Below, piece after piece: positions 1-8,182 of a stretch of DNA of 64,000 nt (its first letter is position 1; every line of letters starts with the position of its first letter). The translations under genes were made by a program, and so were the position numbers. Where the stretch lies: assembly GCA_944391955.1 (NCBI GenBank), contig CALXVG010000002.1, positions 52,921 through 116,920 on the forward strand, in the 5' to 3' direction. This stretch comes from an uncultured Clostridia bacterium. GTDB lineage: Bacteria > Bacillota > Clostridia > TANB77 > CAG-508. A model generated the notes under the pieces. The model was not told the origin of the DNA and did not search any database. It was given only the letters and a program-made list of their open reading frames with translations.

Positions 1-2
1 TT

Positions 3-380
3 TTAGTTATGTTAATAGCTTTAACAGGTTGTGGAAACAAAATAGTTGCAACAAGAGAAACTGAAGACGGTGGAGTTTCATATGAGGAAAAACTTGAAAT
101 TAAATTAAAAGACGATAAAATTAATAATGTAAAAGTAACAATGACATTTGAAGACAAAGAAACAGCAGAAAAAATGAAAGTACGATTAGATGCTGCAATG
201 GCTATGATTACTGCATTTAGTGGAGGAGATTCTGGCATGGAAATAAAACAAAAAAGTAAAAAAATAATAATAGAATTAGATGCAGAACAATATGCTGACA
301 TGTATGGTGCAGAAATTGAAGAAATTTCAAAAGACGAGTTAAAAGCTCAACTTGAAGAAGAGGGATATAAAGTAAAATAA
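3..380 (+). CDS. Putative lipoprotein, 5' end cut by the window edge
   Basis: The frame is already open at the left edge, so the N-terminus is outside the window; an ATG at position 9 is probably internal to the signal peptide. A lipobox (Leu-Thr-Gly-Cys) follows a hydrophobic stretch, which predicts lipid attachment at the Cys and anchoring to the outer face of the membrane. The mature part is about 115 residues, highly charged and rich in Lys and Glu, and resembles the small YehR/DUF1307-type lipoproteins in size and composition; that family match is an inference. The gene ends just before a strong hairpin terminator, so it is the last gene of its transcript. Function unknown. Confidence 0.6.
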   Translation, partial: LVMLIALTGCGNKIVATRETEDGGVSYEEKLEIKLKDDKINNVKVTMTFEDKETAEKMKVRLDAAMAMITAFSGGDSGMEIKQKSKKIIIELDAEQYADMYGAEIEEISKDELKAQLEEEGYKVK

Positions 381-385
381 TCCGA

Positions 386-422
386 AAAATAAGACTCTAT
401 TATTGTAAGAGTCTTATTTTTT
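386..422 (+). terminator. Rho-independent terminator after the lipoprotein gene
   Basis: AATAAGACTCT pairs with AGAGTCTTATT (389-398 with 408-418) around a short loop and is followed directly by a run of T. It separates the lipoprotein gene from the tig promoter. Confidence 0.85.
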
Positions 423-434
423 ATGCTTATAGTA

Positions 435-462
435 TTGCAAAAATATAAATTTATGGTATAAT
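435..462 (+). promoter_or_regulatory. Sigma-A promoter of tig
   Basis: TTGCAA (435-440), a 16-bp spacer and TATAAT (457-462). The -10 is preceded by TATGG, an extended -10 of the TRTGN type. The site lies between the upstream terminator and the tig start. Confidence 0.7.
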
Positions 463-505
463 TATATGGTTAACTTTACAATATAGAAAGGATTGAAAAT
501 AAGCA

Positions 506-1792
506 ATGAAAGTAAAAGTAGAAAATGTAAAAAACAAAGCAAATGAGGTTAAATTACAATTTACAGTTGAAGCAAAAAAATTTGAAGAAGCAATTCAAAA
601 AGTGTATACAAAAAATGCAAAATATTTCAGTATACCAGGATTCAGAAAAGGAAAAGCACCTTTTAAAATGGTAGAAAAAGCTTATGGTATACAAATATTC
701 TATGAAGATGCATTTAATGAAGTAGCTTCAGAAGTATATCCAAAAGGAATAGAAGATAATAAAATAGAAGCTGTAAGTAAACCAGAAATAGATATAAAAC
801 AAATGGAATCTGGAAAAGATTTAATATTTACAGCAGTTGTTCAAACAAAACCAGAAGTTCAATTAGGAAAATATGAAGGTATAGAAATAAAAAAAGTAGA
901 GTATAATGTATCTGATGAAGATGTAGAACATGAATTATCACATATAGCAGAACATAATGCAAGATTAGTTACAGTAGAAAATAAACCTGTTGAAAAATCA
1001 AATATTGTAATAATAGATTTTGAAGGTTTTGCAGATGGAGTTGCTTTTGAAGGTGGAAAAGCAGAAAATTATGAATTAGAAATAGGCAGTGGGAAATTCA
1101 TACCAGGATTTGAAGACCAATTAATTGGAATGAAGACAGATGAAGAAAAAGATATAAAAGTAACATTCCCAAAAGATTACCCATCAGGAAATTTAGCAGG
1201 TAAAGAAGCTACATTTAAAATTAAATTACACGAAATCAAGAAAAAAGAACTTCCAGAAATTAATGATGATTTCGCAAAAGATGCAAGCGAATTTGATACA
1301 TTAGAAGAATGGAAAAAATCTATAAGAGAAAAACAAGAAGAGGATAACAAAGCTAGAGCAAAATATGAAACAGAAGAAGCTGCTATTGAAGCAGTTTGCA
1401 AAGAAGCAAAAGTAGATATCCCTTCAGGAATGATAGAAACACAAATAGATAATATGGAACAAGATTTTTCTACAAGATTAAGCTATCAAGGAATGCAATT
1501 AGACCAATACCTACAAATGGTAGGAAAAACAAAACAAGAATTTAGAGATGAATGTAAAGAACAAGCTGAAAGACAAGTTAAAGTTAATTTAGTATTAGAA
1601 GCAATTACAAAAGCTGCAAAAATAGAAGTAACAGAAGAAGAAATTTCAGATAAAGTAAAAGAAATGGCTAAAATGTACGGACAAAAAGAAGAAGACGCAA
1701 AAAATAATGTACAACTAAATAAATATGTAGAAGACAACTTAAAAACAGAGAAAACAGTTAAATACATAGTTGATAATGCTAAAATTAAATAA
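506..1792 (+). CDS. tig: Trigger factor, ribosome-associated chaperone and prolyl isomerase
   Basis: Trigger factor binds the ribosome at the tunnel exit, shields nascent chains and has peptidyl-prolyl isomerase activity. The 428-residue length is normal for the family. The N-terminal ribosome-binding domain carries the signature loop GFRKGK at residues 45-50. An FKBP-type isomerase domain follows at about 150-245, and the C-terminal helical chaperone arms run to the end. The start is preceded by AGAAAGGA about 13 bases upstream, a slightly long spacing. The gene stands ahead of clpP and clpX, the common Firmicute order, linking folding and proteolysis. It has its own promoter. Confidence 0.97.
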   Translation: MKVKVENVKNKANEVKLQFTVEAKKFEEAIQKVYTKNAKYFSIPGFRKGKAPFKMVEKAYGIQIFYEDAFNEVASEVYPKGIEDNKIEAVSKPEIDIKQMESGKDLIFTAVVQTKPEVQLGKYEGIEIKKVEYNVSDEDVEHELSHIAEHNARLVTVENKPVEKSNIVIIDFEGFADGVAFEGGKAENYELEIGSGKFIPGFEDQLIGMKTDEEKDIKVTFPKDYPSGNLAGKEATFKIKLHEIKKKELPEINDDFAKDASEFDTLEEWKKSIREKQEEDNKARAKYETEEAAIEAVCKEAKVDIPSGMIETQIDNMEQDFSTRLSYQGMQLDQYLQMVGKTKQEFRDECKEQAERQVKVNLVLEAITKAAKIEVTEEEISDKVKEMAKMYGQKEEDAKNNVQLNKYVEDNLKTEKTVKYIVDNAKIK

Positions 1793-1800
1793 CAAAAAAC

Positions 1801-1833
1801 AATAGGGTGAAGCTTATATAAACTCGCCCTATT
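1801..1833 (+). other. Hairpin between tig and clpP
   Basis: AATAGGG (1801-1807) pairs with CCCTATT (1827-1833), extended by a G-T wobble and two more pairs. No T-run follows, so it is not a canonical terminator; it may stabilise or process the tig-clpP transcript. Role inferred only. Confidence 0.4.
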
Positions 1834-1857
1834 AAATGTATATAGGAGGAAAGTATT

Positions 1858-2460
1858 ATGGAAAAAAATAGTTTAGTACCTTATGTGCTTGAACAAACAA
1901 GCAGAGGAGAAAGATCATATGATATATTTTCAAGATTATTAAAAGATAGAATAGTATTTTTAAGTGAAGATGTTAACCAAACAACAGCTAGTTTAGTAGT
2001 AGCACAGTTATTATTCTTAGAATCAGAAGACCCAGACAAAGAAATATCATTCTATATAAATAGCCCAGGAGGTTCTATAACAGATGGAATGGCAATTTAT
2101 GATACAATGAATTATATTAAATGCCCAGTATCTACAATATGTGTAGGTATGGCAGCAAGTATGGGTGCAGTGCTATTATCAGCAGGAACAAAAGGAAAAA
2201 GATTTGCAACACCAAACTCAGAAATATTAATACATCAACCATTAATAGCAGGAGGAGGACTTTCAGGACAAACAACAGAAATAAAAATTCATGCAGACCA
2301 TATGGTAAGAACTAGAGATAAATTAAATAGAATATTAAGTGAAAGAACAGGAAAACCACTAGAACAAATAGAAAAAGATACAGAAAGAGATAATTACATG
2401 ACAGCACAAGAAGCTTTAGAATACGGATTAATAGACGGAATTTTTGACCATAGAAATTAG
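1858..2460 (+). CDS. clpP: ATP-dependent Clp protease proteolytic subunit
   Basis: ClpP is the serine peptidase of the Clp complex and forms a tetradecameric chamber in the cytoplasm fed by ClpX or another AAA+ unfoldase. All 200 residues match the family. The catalytic triad is visible: Ser101 in the context AASMGA, His126 in ILIHQP and Asp174 in EKDTERD. An AGGAGG Shine-Dalgarno sequence precedes the ATG. clpX follows 10 bases after the stop, so the two are almost certainly co-transcribed and act as one protease. Confidence 0.98.
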   Translation: MEKNSLVPYVLEQTSRGERSYDIFSRLLKDRIVFLSEDVNQTTASLVVAQLLFLESEDPDKEISFYINSPGGSITDGMAIYDTMNYIKCPVSTICVGMAASMGAVLLSAGTKGKRFATPNSEILIHQPLIAGGGLSGQTTEIKIHADHMVRTRDKLNRILSERTGKPLEQIEKDTERDNYMTAQEALEYGLIDGIFDHRN

Positions 2461-2470
2461 GAGGGATTAA

Positions 2471-3787
2471 ATGGCAAATAAAAAAGATTTAAATGATATA
2501 AGATGTTCTTTTTGTGGAAAAGCACAAGAGATGGTAAAAAGGATTATTGCTGGACCTAAATCAGTATATATTTGTGATGAATGTATTAATGTATGTAACA
2601 GTATTATTGAAAATGACGCATATGAAGAAGATTTAGGATATGAAGATGTATCTACTGACGAAATTCCAACACCAGCAGAAATCAAAAAAATATTAGATGA
2701 CTATGTTATAGGTCAAGATGAAGCCAAAAAAACATTATCAGTTGCAGTATATAATCATTATAAAAGAATTAATTGCAAAGAAATAATAGATGATGTAGAA
2801 ATACAAAAAAGTAATGTTCTATTATTAGGACCAACAGGTTCTGGTAAAACACTTCTTGCACAAACATTAGCTAAGATTTTAAATGTACCTTTTGCAATTG
2901 CAGATGCAACAACACTAACAGAAGCAGGGTATGTAGGAGAAGACGTAGAAAATATCCTTTTAAAACTTATTCAAGCAGCAGGTTATGATATAGCAAAAGC
3001 ACAAAAAGGTATTATATATATAGATGAGATTGATAAAATTTCAAGAAAATCAGAAAATCCTTCAATAACAAGAGATGTAAGTGGAGAAGGAGTTCAACAA
3101 GCATTATTAAAAATAGTTGAAGGAATGGTTGCTTCTGTACCACCACAAGGAGGAAGAAAACATCCACATCAAGAATTTATACAAATAGATACTACAAATA
3201 TATTATTCATATGTGGAGGAGCATTTGAAGGATTAGAAAAAATAGTAAAAGATAGAACAAATAAAAAATCATTGGGATTTGGAGCACAAATAGAAAGTAA
3301 ATCAGAGCAAAAGAAATATGAAATATTTGACCAATTATTACCACAAGATTTATTAAAATTTGGCTTAATTCCAGAATTTGTAGGAAGATTGCCAATAATA
3401 GCTACATTACATGAATTAGATAGAGATGCATTGGTAAAAATAATGACAGAACCAAAAAATGCTCTAATTAAGCAATATAAAAAATTACTAGAATTAGATG
3501 GAGTAGAACTAGAATTTGAAGAAGATGCACTTAGTGCAATTGTTGATAAAGCAATTCAAAGAAATACAGGTGCAAGGGGATTACGTTCAATAATAGAAGA
3601 CATAATGAGAGACATTATGTTTGATGTTCCTACAGATGCTAGAATTGAAAAATGCATTATAACAAGAGAAACAGTAGAAAATAAAAAAGAACCAAAATTA
3701 ATTCTAGATGAAACAATAGATAAAGGACAAAGAAAAGGAATTGTAAGAAAGAAAAAAATTGACAAAACCAAAAAAGAAACAGCATAA
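2471..3787 (+). CDS. clpX: ClpX, AAA+ unfoldase of the Clp protease
   Basis: ClpX recognises tagged substrates, unfolds them with ATP and threads them into ClpP. The N-terminal zinc-binding domain has four cysteines (12, 15, 35, 38). Walker A, GPTGSGKT, lies at about 119-126 and Walker B, with IDEIDK, near residue 181. The sensor-2 region carries NTGARGLRS. The length of 438 is typical. GGAGG lies just upstream of the start and overlaps the end of clpP, indicating coupling. Closest reading: the standard housekeeping ClpX. Confidence 0.98.
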   Translation: MANKKDLNDIRCSFCGKAQEMVKRIIAGPKSVYICDECINVCNSIIENDAYEEDLGYEDVSTDEIPTPAEIKKILDDYVIGQDEAKKTLSVAVYNHYKRINCKEIIDDVEIQKSNVLLLGPTGSGKTLLAQTLAKILNVPFAIADATTLTEAGYVGEDVENILLKLIQAAGYDIAKAQKGIIYIDEIDKISRKSENPSITRDVSGEGVQQALLKIVEGMVASVPPQGGRKHPHQEFIQIDTTNILFICGGAFEGLEKIVKDRTNKKSLGFGAQIESKSEQKKYEIFDQLLPQDLLKFGLIPEFVGRLPIIATLHELDRDALVKIMTEPKNALIKQYKKLLELDGVELEFEEDALSAIVDKAIQRNTGARGLRSIIEDIMRDIMFDVPTDARIEKCIITRETVENKKEPKLILDETIDKGQRKGIVRKKKIDKTKKETA

Positions 3788-3806
3788 GAAAAAAGAGGAA
3801 TAAAAA

Positions 3807-4355
3807 ATGAAAGAAAAAATACAAGAATTATTAAATCAAATAAATAGAAATGGAATAGAAGACCTAAAAGCATTTTTAGAAAGTTCAGATTTTTACGAAG
3901 CACCAGCAAGCACAAGATATCATGGAGCATATAAAGGCGGACTAATAGAACATAGCTATAAAGTTTATGAAATATTAAAAGACAAAATAAAATTTCATAA
4001 TCTAGAAGTGAACGAAGAAACTCTTGTAATAGTAGCAATATTACATGATATTTGCAAAGTGAATTTCTATAAAACTGATTATAGGAATGCAAAAAATAGT
4101 AAAGGCGAATGGGAAAAAGTGCCATATTATACAATAGAAGATACAATTCCATATGGACATGGAGAAAAATCAGTGATGATGATTACTGAATTCATAAAAC
4201 TAACAAATGAAGAAAAATATGCAATACGTTGGCACATGGGATTTTCAGAACCAAAAGAACAATATGGAACACTAGGGCAGGCATATAAAAAATACCCATT
4301 AGCACTTTATCTACATGAAGCAGACTTAGAAGCAACATATATTTACAATATTTAA
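3807..4355 (+). CDS. HD-domain phosphohydrolase
   Basis: A 182-residue cytoplasmic protein with the HD-superfamily metal site: an upstream His in GGLIEHS, the HD pair in ILHDICKV and a downstream His in WHMGF. The first motif resembles the C-terminal HD domain of the YhaM-type 3'-5' exoribonucleases, but the N-terminal nucleic-acid-binding domain is missing. Substrate unknown; nucleotides or RNA ends are the usual targets of this fold. It starts 19 bases after clpX with a GAGGA ribosome site, so it may be the third gene of the clp transcript. Confidence 0.7.
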   Translation: MKEKIQELLNQINRNGIEDLKAFLESSDFYEAPASTRYHGAYKGGLIEHSYKVYEILKDKIKFHNLEVNEETLVIVAILHDICKVNFYKTDYRNAKNSKGEWEKVPYYTIEDTIPYGHGEKSVMMITEFIKLTNEEKYAIRWHMGFSEPKEQYGTLGQAYKKYPLALYLHEADLEATYIYNI

Positions 4356-4449
4356 ATCATATATCTTTAACATTTTTACAAGCCCAGCATATAATATTAT
4401 TAGTAAAGAGAAATATTTTGATTTACTAATAATAGAAAGGGTGTATAAG

Positions 4450-4878
4450 ATGGATTTTGAAGACAAAAAAGATTGTGCAGATGTTAAAGTTGATGGATTT
4501 ATAGAAAAAGGAAAACAATTTGATTTAGAAATCAATCTTCCAGAAGATAATAGAAATGTTATTTATGGAATCGTTAGAGATTGTTATAAAGAACCAGTTG
4601 AAGATGCAGTTGTAAAACTAATAGAGGTATCTGATGAGTATGGAAAAAATGAAAGAAAACCAGTATCTCATACTTTTACAGATAAGCATGGAGAATTTGT
4701 ATTTGGACCTTTATGTCCAGACAAATCATATGAAGTACAAATTTGGGCTAGCAAAATAAAACATACAAAAATTTGTACAGAGGGAAAACGAGCAGGTAAA
4801 TGCTTAAAAGGTGTAAAAATGGAATGCAAAGACTATAAACCATGTTTTGAAGAAGAAACAAAACCAGAATGTAAATAA
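4450..4878 (+). CDS. Carboxypeptidase-regulatory-like beta-sandwich protein
   Basis: A 142-residue protein. Residues about 35-115 look like a carboxypeptidase regulatory-like (transthyretin-type) beta-sandwich: IYGIVRD, a D.A.V pattern, then a Thr-Asp-x-x-Gly-Glu-Phe turn. The tail is rich in Cys, Lys and Glu. There is no signal peptide. A GTG at 4441 is also open, but the AGAAAGG ribosome site ends at 4440, which leaves 9 bases before the ATG at 4450, so that start is preferred. Similar single-domain proteins occur in spore-forming Clostridia; the role is not known. Confidence 0.6.
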   Translation: MDFEDKKDCADVKVDGFIEKGKQFDLEINLPEDNRNVIYGIVRDCYKEPVEDAVVKLIEVSDEYGKNERKPVSHTFTDKHGEFVFGPLCPDKSYEVQIWASKIKHTKICTEGKRAGKCLKGVKMECKDYKPCFEEETKPECK

Positions 4879-4889
4879 ACCAATATTTT

Positions 4890-4917
4890 AAAAGACAGAT
4901 AGAAATATCTGTCTTTT
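4890..4917. terminator. Bidirectional terminator
   Basis: AAAAGACAGATA pairs perfectly with TATCTGTCTTTT around GAAA. A-run and T-run flank the stem, so it can serve both the + strand gene ending at 4878 and the minus-strand regulator ending at 4935. Confidence 0.85.
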
Positions 4918-4934
4918 AGTCATTTTATTAATAT

Positions 4935-5255
4935 TTAAAATTCATTGTTTTTAATAAAAACGGCAAGTTTTTGCAATAATTCACAACCAGTTTGAATTTG
5001 GTCTTGACTAAAATCAGTTAAAGTTTCTTTAGTTTTATTAACAATTGTTTCATCTTTTCCAAATAAAATATAATCAGCAGACAAGCCTGTTAAATCGCAC
5101 AAAATTTTCAACTTATTAACAGACAAACAGCTTTCACCTCGTTCTACAATACCAAGATATTGTCCAGACACACCTAACGATTTAGCAAAAGCTTCTTTAG
5201 TTAATCCCATTTGCTCACGAATACATTTAATTCTTGCTCCAATTTCTTTTTTCAT
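4935..5255 (-). CDS. XRE-family transcriptional regulator
   Basis: A 106-residue protein with an HTH_3 (Cro/CI-type) domain at about residues 6-62: IGARIKCIREQMGLTKEAFA, then the recognition helix region around VSGQYLGIVERG, and LSADYILFG closing the domain. The remaining 40 residues are a helical tail with no recognised sensor domain. It is transcribed away from the Spo0A-like gene, with about 175 bases between the two starts, so it may regulate that divergent region; this is inference from position. Confidence 0.8.
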   Translation of the reverse strand: MKKEIGARIKCIREQMGLTKEAFAKSLGVSGQYLGIVERGESCLSVNKLKILCDLTGLSADYILFGKDETIVNKTKETLTDFSQDQIQTGCELLQKLAVFIKNNEF

Positions 5256-5359
5256 ATAAATATCACTCTTTTTCTTTTTATATTTTGGTTCAATTTTACT
5301 ATGGGTTTATTGTAAAGCTAAAAATAAGCAAAAAACTGAAAAGTAGTAGTGATTTTTTA

Positions 5360-5388
5360 TGGAAAAACATGAAAAAATATGATAATAT
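5360..5388 (+). promoter_or_regulatory. Probable promoter of the Spo0A-like gene
   Basis: TGGAAA (5360-5365), 17 bp, then TAATAT (5383-5388) preceded by TATGA. The extended -10 compensates for the weak -35. The same TATGATAATAT string is used at 8149-8159, 8429-8439 and 25705-25715. Confidence 0.5.
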
Positions 5389-5429
5389 ATTACAAAAATA
5401 AAATGTAATAAAAAATGGGGAACAAATAT

Positions 5430-6203
5430 ATGAAACTATTATTAATAGAAGATGATGTAAGTGAATGCAATATTTATAAGAAAATTGCAGACAAAAGAAC
5501 GGACATAGAATTTGTAGCAATTACAGATTCTGATATTGAAGGAATAAAATATGTAAAACAATATCAACCAGATGGGATAATCTTAGATTTAGAATTGAAT
5601 AAAGGAAATGGCAGTGGAACAGGATTTGATTTTATTGAAGCACTTAATAAATTAAATCTAAAAGACAGACCCAAAATAGTTGTAACAACCAATATATGTT
5701 CAGATACTGTATATGATTTTCTACATCAAAATAAAGTAGAATTTATATTTTATAAAAAGCAAAATAATTATTCTCAAGAAAATGTAATAAATACCCTATT
5801 ACTGTTAAATGGATATAAAAGTAATACAACAGCAAATGTAATAGCCAAAGATGATAAAGAAAAAGATATAATTGCTGATAAAATAAATCATGAACTTGAT
5901 TTGATAGGAATTGCAACATATTTACAGGGCAGAAAATATTTATTTGACTCAATTTATTACATAATAGAAAATGGGAATGATGATAGCAGAATAACTACAA
6001 TTCAATATCTAGTAAAGAAATACAAAAAATCAAACAGTACTATAAGTAGAGCAATGCAAAATGCAATACTACATGCATGGAGAGTATCTCCATTAGAAGA
6101 TTTAAGTACATATTATACAGCAAGAATAAACTACGAAACAGGGATACCAACTCCAACAGAATTTATATACTATTATGTTGATAAAATAAAAAAGCAGATT
6201 TAA
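5430..6203 (+). CDS. Spo0A-family response regulator (divergent)
   Basis: A 257-residue protein with a CheY-like receiver (acidic pocket Glu7-Asp8-Asp9, phospho-acceptor Asp53 in ILDLEL) and a C-terminal Spo0A-type DNA-binding domain. The latter is visible in the pattern SRAMQNAILHAW and in the closing I.Y..G.PT..EFI segment. It is too divergent to assume it is the sporulation master regulator, which normally sits next to spoIVB or recN. An ATG at 5415 is also open, but GGGG (5417-5420) lies 9 bases before the ATG at 5430. It precedes a tiny W-rich ORF and a GHKL kinase that could be its phosphodonor partner. Confidence 0.8.
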   Translation: MKLLLIEDDVSECNIYKKIADKRTDIEFVAITDSDIEGIKYVKQYQPDGIILDLELNKGNGSGTGFDFIEALNKLNLKDRPKIVVTTNICSDTVYDFLHQNKVEFIFYKKQNNYSQENVINTLLLLNGYKSNTTANVIAKDDKEKDIIADKINHELDLIGIATYLQGRKYLFDSIYYIIENGNDDSRITTIQYLVKKYKKSNSTISRAMQNAILHAWRVSPLEDLSTYYTARINYETGIPTPTEFIYYYVDKIKKQI

Positions 6204-6212
6204 TCATTTAAA

Positions 6213-6240
6213 TTAATAAAATGTAAAAAAATGTTATAAA
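6213..6240 (+). promoter_or_regulatory. Possible promoter upstream of the attenuator and small ORF
   Basis: TTAATA (6213-6218), 16 bp, then TATAAA (6235-6240) preceded by TGT, an extended -10. It would start an RNA near 6247, just before the hairpin at 6256-6291. Weak -35, so tentative. Confidence 0.35.
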
Positions 6241-6255
6241 AATAGACTTTCACAA

Positions 6256-6291
6256 ATCACTTATACAAGCCAGTATAAGTGATATTTTTTT
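6256..6291 (+). terminator. Terminator or attenuator before the small W-rich ORF
   Basis: ATCACTTATAC (6256-6266) pairs perfectly with GTATAAGTGAT (6273-6283) and is followed by a T-run. It can terminate the Spo0A-like transcript. Because only 35 bases separate it from the small ORF, and these are too few to hold a promoter plus ribosome site, the small ORF is probably expressed by read-through. Confidence 0.75.
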
Positions 6292-6325
6292 AGTATCAAA
6301 ACTAGAAAAAGTGGAGGTGGAAAAT

Positions 6326-6367
6326 ATGAGCTTTTGGGAATGGGTAAAATATTGGATGGGCTTATAA
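6326..6367 (+). CDS. 13-residue Trp-rich micro-ORF (MSFWEWVKYWMGL)
   Basis: A complete ATG-to-TAA reading frame of 13 codons with three Trp, one Phe and one Tyr. A near-ideal GTGGAGGTGG ribosome site lies 6 bases upstream, much stronger than random, and a 25-bp perfect hairpin overlaps the stop codon. It lies between a Spo0A-like regulator and an AgrC-like kinase. Possible readings: a leaderless signalling peptide, a small membrane-active peptide, or a regulatory leader peptide. No AgrB-like processing enzyme is near. Translation is not proven. Confidence 0.5.
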   Translation: MSFWEWVKYWMGL

Positions 6368-6420
6368 TTCATAAAAATAAATGATTGAATTATTTATTCA
6401 ATCATTTATTTTTATGAATT
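6366..6420 (+). terminator. 25-bp perfect inverted repeat after the micro-ORF
   Basis: Positions 6366-6390 and 6396-6420 are exact reverse complements around the loop TATTT. The downstream arm contains T-rich stretches, so it is probably a terminator; the length is unusually long for one and may also protect the upstream RNA. It starts inside the stop codon of the micro-ORF. Confidence 0.7.
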
Positions 6421-6439
6421 GTTAAATTAAATAACTATA

Positions 6440-6474
6440 TTGAATACTTTTAGATTATAGTGTATAATCTAAAA
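6440..6474 (+). promoter_or_regulatory. Kinase promoter overlapped by a 12-bp dyad operator
   Basis: TTGAAT (6440-6445), 17 bp, TATAAT (6463-6468). A perfect inverted repeat, TTTTAGATTATA (6448-6459) and TATAATCTAAAA (6463-6474) around GTG, covers the spacer and the whole -10. A dimeric regulator bound there would block RNA polymerase. Which regulator binds is unknown; the adjacent XRE and Spo0A-like proteins are candidates. Confidence 0.55.
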
Positions 6475-6499
6475 AAATAAGAACCAAGGAATAGTAGAT

Positions 6500-7966
6500 A
6501 TGAATATAGACTTAATAAACTTTATTATTAAAAATTATTTTATTGTAATATTTACATGTTTTATAATATTAAAATTGCTTAATTATCAAAAATATTCAAT
6601 AAAAAATATATTGTTAACCATTGTATTTGCTACAATAATTTCAATAGTGTTTATAGTTACAAAATACTATATAAGTGCTATGTTTGCTTTCATTGCACTT
6701 TTTGCAATATTAAGCATATTTACTGAAAAAATTACTAGTAATAAAACAAGTTTACCAATGATAACTGTTTTAATATCATTATCGATATGTTTTATTACTT
6801 TTGGAATAGCAATGTCATTGAGTTATATATTTTGTAATCCAGTAGAAATGCATGATACCTTAATAGAAGTTATGAGTATTATTTTATTTCAGGGAATTAT
6901 AATATATTTATTATTTAAAATCAAAAGATATAAAAAAGGTTTATATTTTTTGCAAAAGAATAAAAACAATGAGTATGTTGATATTATAATGATAAATATA
7001 AGTATAGTAATAATACTAGTGTATAGCCTATTTGGTAATTATCATGGAAATGCAGAACTCATAAAACCGCTATTTATAACTCTCATTTCGCTAGGCATTA
7101 TGATGATATTAATTATTCAAAAAACTTTCGTTATGCATTACAAACAAAAATTATTACATGATACAGTAAAACAATATGAAACAGAACTAAAAGAAAAAGA
7201 CAATATCATCAGAAAACTCTCAAATGAAAAATATGAAATAAGTAGAATAAATCACGAATTCTATAATAGGCAAAAAGCATTAGAATTAAAGGTAAAAGAA
7301 TTCACATCTGAAACAAGTAATGATATAGGTATTTTAGATAGAATAGAAAATCTAACAAAAGAATATTCTCAAAATTTACAAAATATAAAAGGAAAAGAGA
7401 AATTACAATTAACAAGCATACCAGAGCTAGATGATATGTTTAGTTATATGCAATCAGAATGTAAGAACAATAATATAGATTTTAAACTGCAAATACAAGG
7501 AGAAATATATTATTTAGTAAATAACATAATACCAACAAATAAACTAGAAACATTAATAGGAGATTTGTTAAGAAATGCAATAATTGCAATAAATTCAAGT
7601 GATAATAAATACAAAAGTATATTAACAATTTTAGGAATAAAGGAAGAATGTTATGAGTTATGCGTATGTGATAGTGGAATAGAATTTGAAATAAACACAT
7701 TACTAAAATTAGGACTAGAAAGAGCAACTACACACAAAGAAACAGGAGGAAGCGGAATAGGATTCATGACAACATTCAAAACATTAGAAGAAACTAAGGC
7801 AAGTTTAATAATAGAAGAAAAACATGAAATGCAAGAAAACGATTATACAAAAGCAATAAAAATAAGATTTGACGGAAAAAACGAATACAAAATAATTTCA
7901 TATAGAGCAGATAGTATAAAAGAAAAATGCAAAGAAGAAAAAAGAATAATAATAGATAAAATTTAA
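6500..7966 (+). CDS. AgrC-like membrane histidine kinase (GHKL)
   Basis: A 488-residue sensor kinase. The first ~205 residues form six or seven membrane segments with almost no extracellular domain, as in AgrC-type peptide receptors. A coiled coil follows (about 213-265), with a probable phospho-acceptor His252 in the motif INHEFYNR, similar to the HDYxN box of that family. The GHKL ATPase domain has an N-box (LLRNAI, near 357), a G1 motif (CDSGIEF) and a G2 loop (ETGGSGIGF, about 413-421). AAGGA lies 9 bases before the ATG. The neighbouring Spo0A-like regulator is the likely partner; no AgrB or AgrD is adjacent. Ligand unknown. Confidence 0.75.
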   Translation: MNIDLINFIIKNYFIVIFTCFIILKLLNYQKYSIKNILLTIVFATIISIVFIVTKYYISAMFAFIALFAILSIFTEKITSNKTSLPMITVLISLSICFITFGIAMSLSYIFCNPVEMHDTLIEVMSIILFQGIIIYLLFKIKRYKKGLYFLQKNKNNEYVDIIMINISIVIILVYSLFGNYHGNAELIKPLFITLISLGIMMILIIQKTFVMHYKQKLLHDTVKQYETELKEKDNIIRKLSNEKYEISRINHEFYNRQKALELKVKEFTSETSNDIGILDRIENLTKEYSQNLQNIKGKEKLQLTSIPELDDMFSYMQSECKNNNIDFKLQIQGEIYYLVNNIIPTNKLETLIGDLLRNAIIAINSSDNKYKSILTILGIKEECYELCVCDSGIEFEINTLLKLGLERATTHKETGGSGIGFMTTFKTLEETKASLIIEEKHEMQENDYTKAIKIRFDGKNEYKIISYRADSIKEKCKEEKRIIIDKI

Positions 7967-8036
7967 AAAAGAGCAATTTTCCCGAGAACATCTAGTGTAG
8001 TATCTTTAGAAAACGAATAAGATTATACTATCATAT

Positions 8037-8065
8037 CAGCAGCTCCCTTAGCAAGGGAGCTGTTG
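8037..8065. repeat. GC-rich palindromic element
   Basis: CAGCTCCCTT pairs with AAGGGAGCTG around AGC, extended to 13 pairs with one wobble. It is far richer in G and C than its surroundings and has no T-run. It resembles short interspersed palindromes found in gut Firmicutes; only one copy lies in this window, so this is tentative. Confidence 0.45.
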
Positions 8066-8130
8066 CTTGTAAAATCAACTAGGTGTTTAAATAATATAAA
8101 CAAATTATAATTATTTTTTTATTTAATATA

Positions 8131-8159
8131 TTGTCTATTAAATTTTATTGTGATAATAT
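8131..8159 (+). promoter_or_regulatory. Promoter of the small prepilin-like gene
   Basis: TTGTCT (8131-8136), 17 bp, TAATAT (8154-8159), preceded by TGTGA. Confidence 0.55.
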
Positions 8160-8182
8160 ATAAATATAAAGGGGAGATATAA

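Noticed and set aside
3556..4152. Minus-strand frame opposite clpX and the HD gene
   Set aside because: It overlaps two clear genes and has no start site or recognisable domain.
5430..6203. The sporulation master regulator Spo0A itself
   Set aside because: The protein is strongly divergent in the receiver and spacer, and the locus lacks the usual spoIVB neighbourhood; called Spo0A-like instead.
6326..6420. trp-type leader peptide with attenuator
   Set aside because: Three Trp codons are suggestive, but there is no amino-acid biosynthesis gene downstream, no alternative antiterminator pairing was seen, and the kinase gene has its own promoter.
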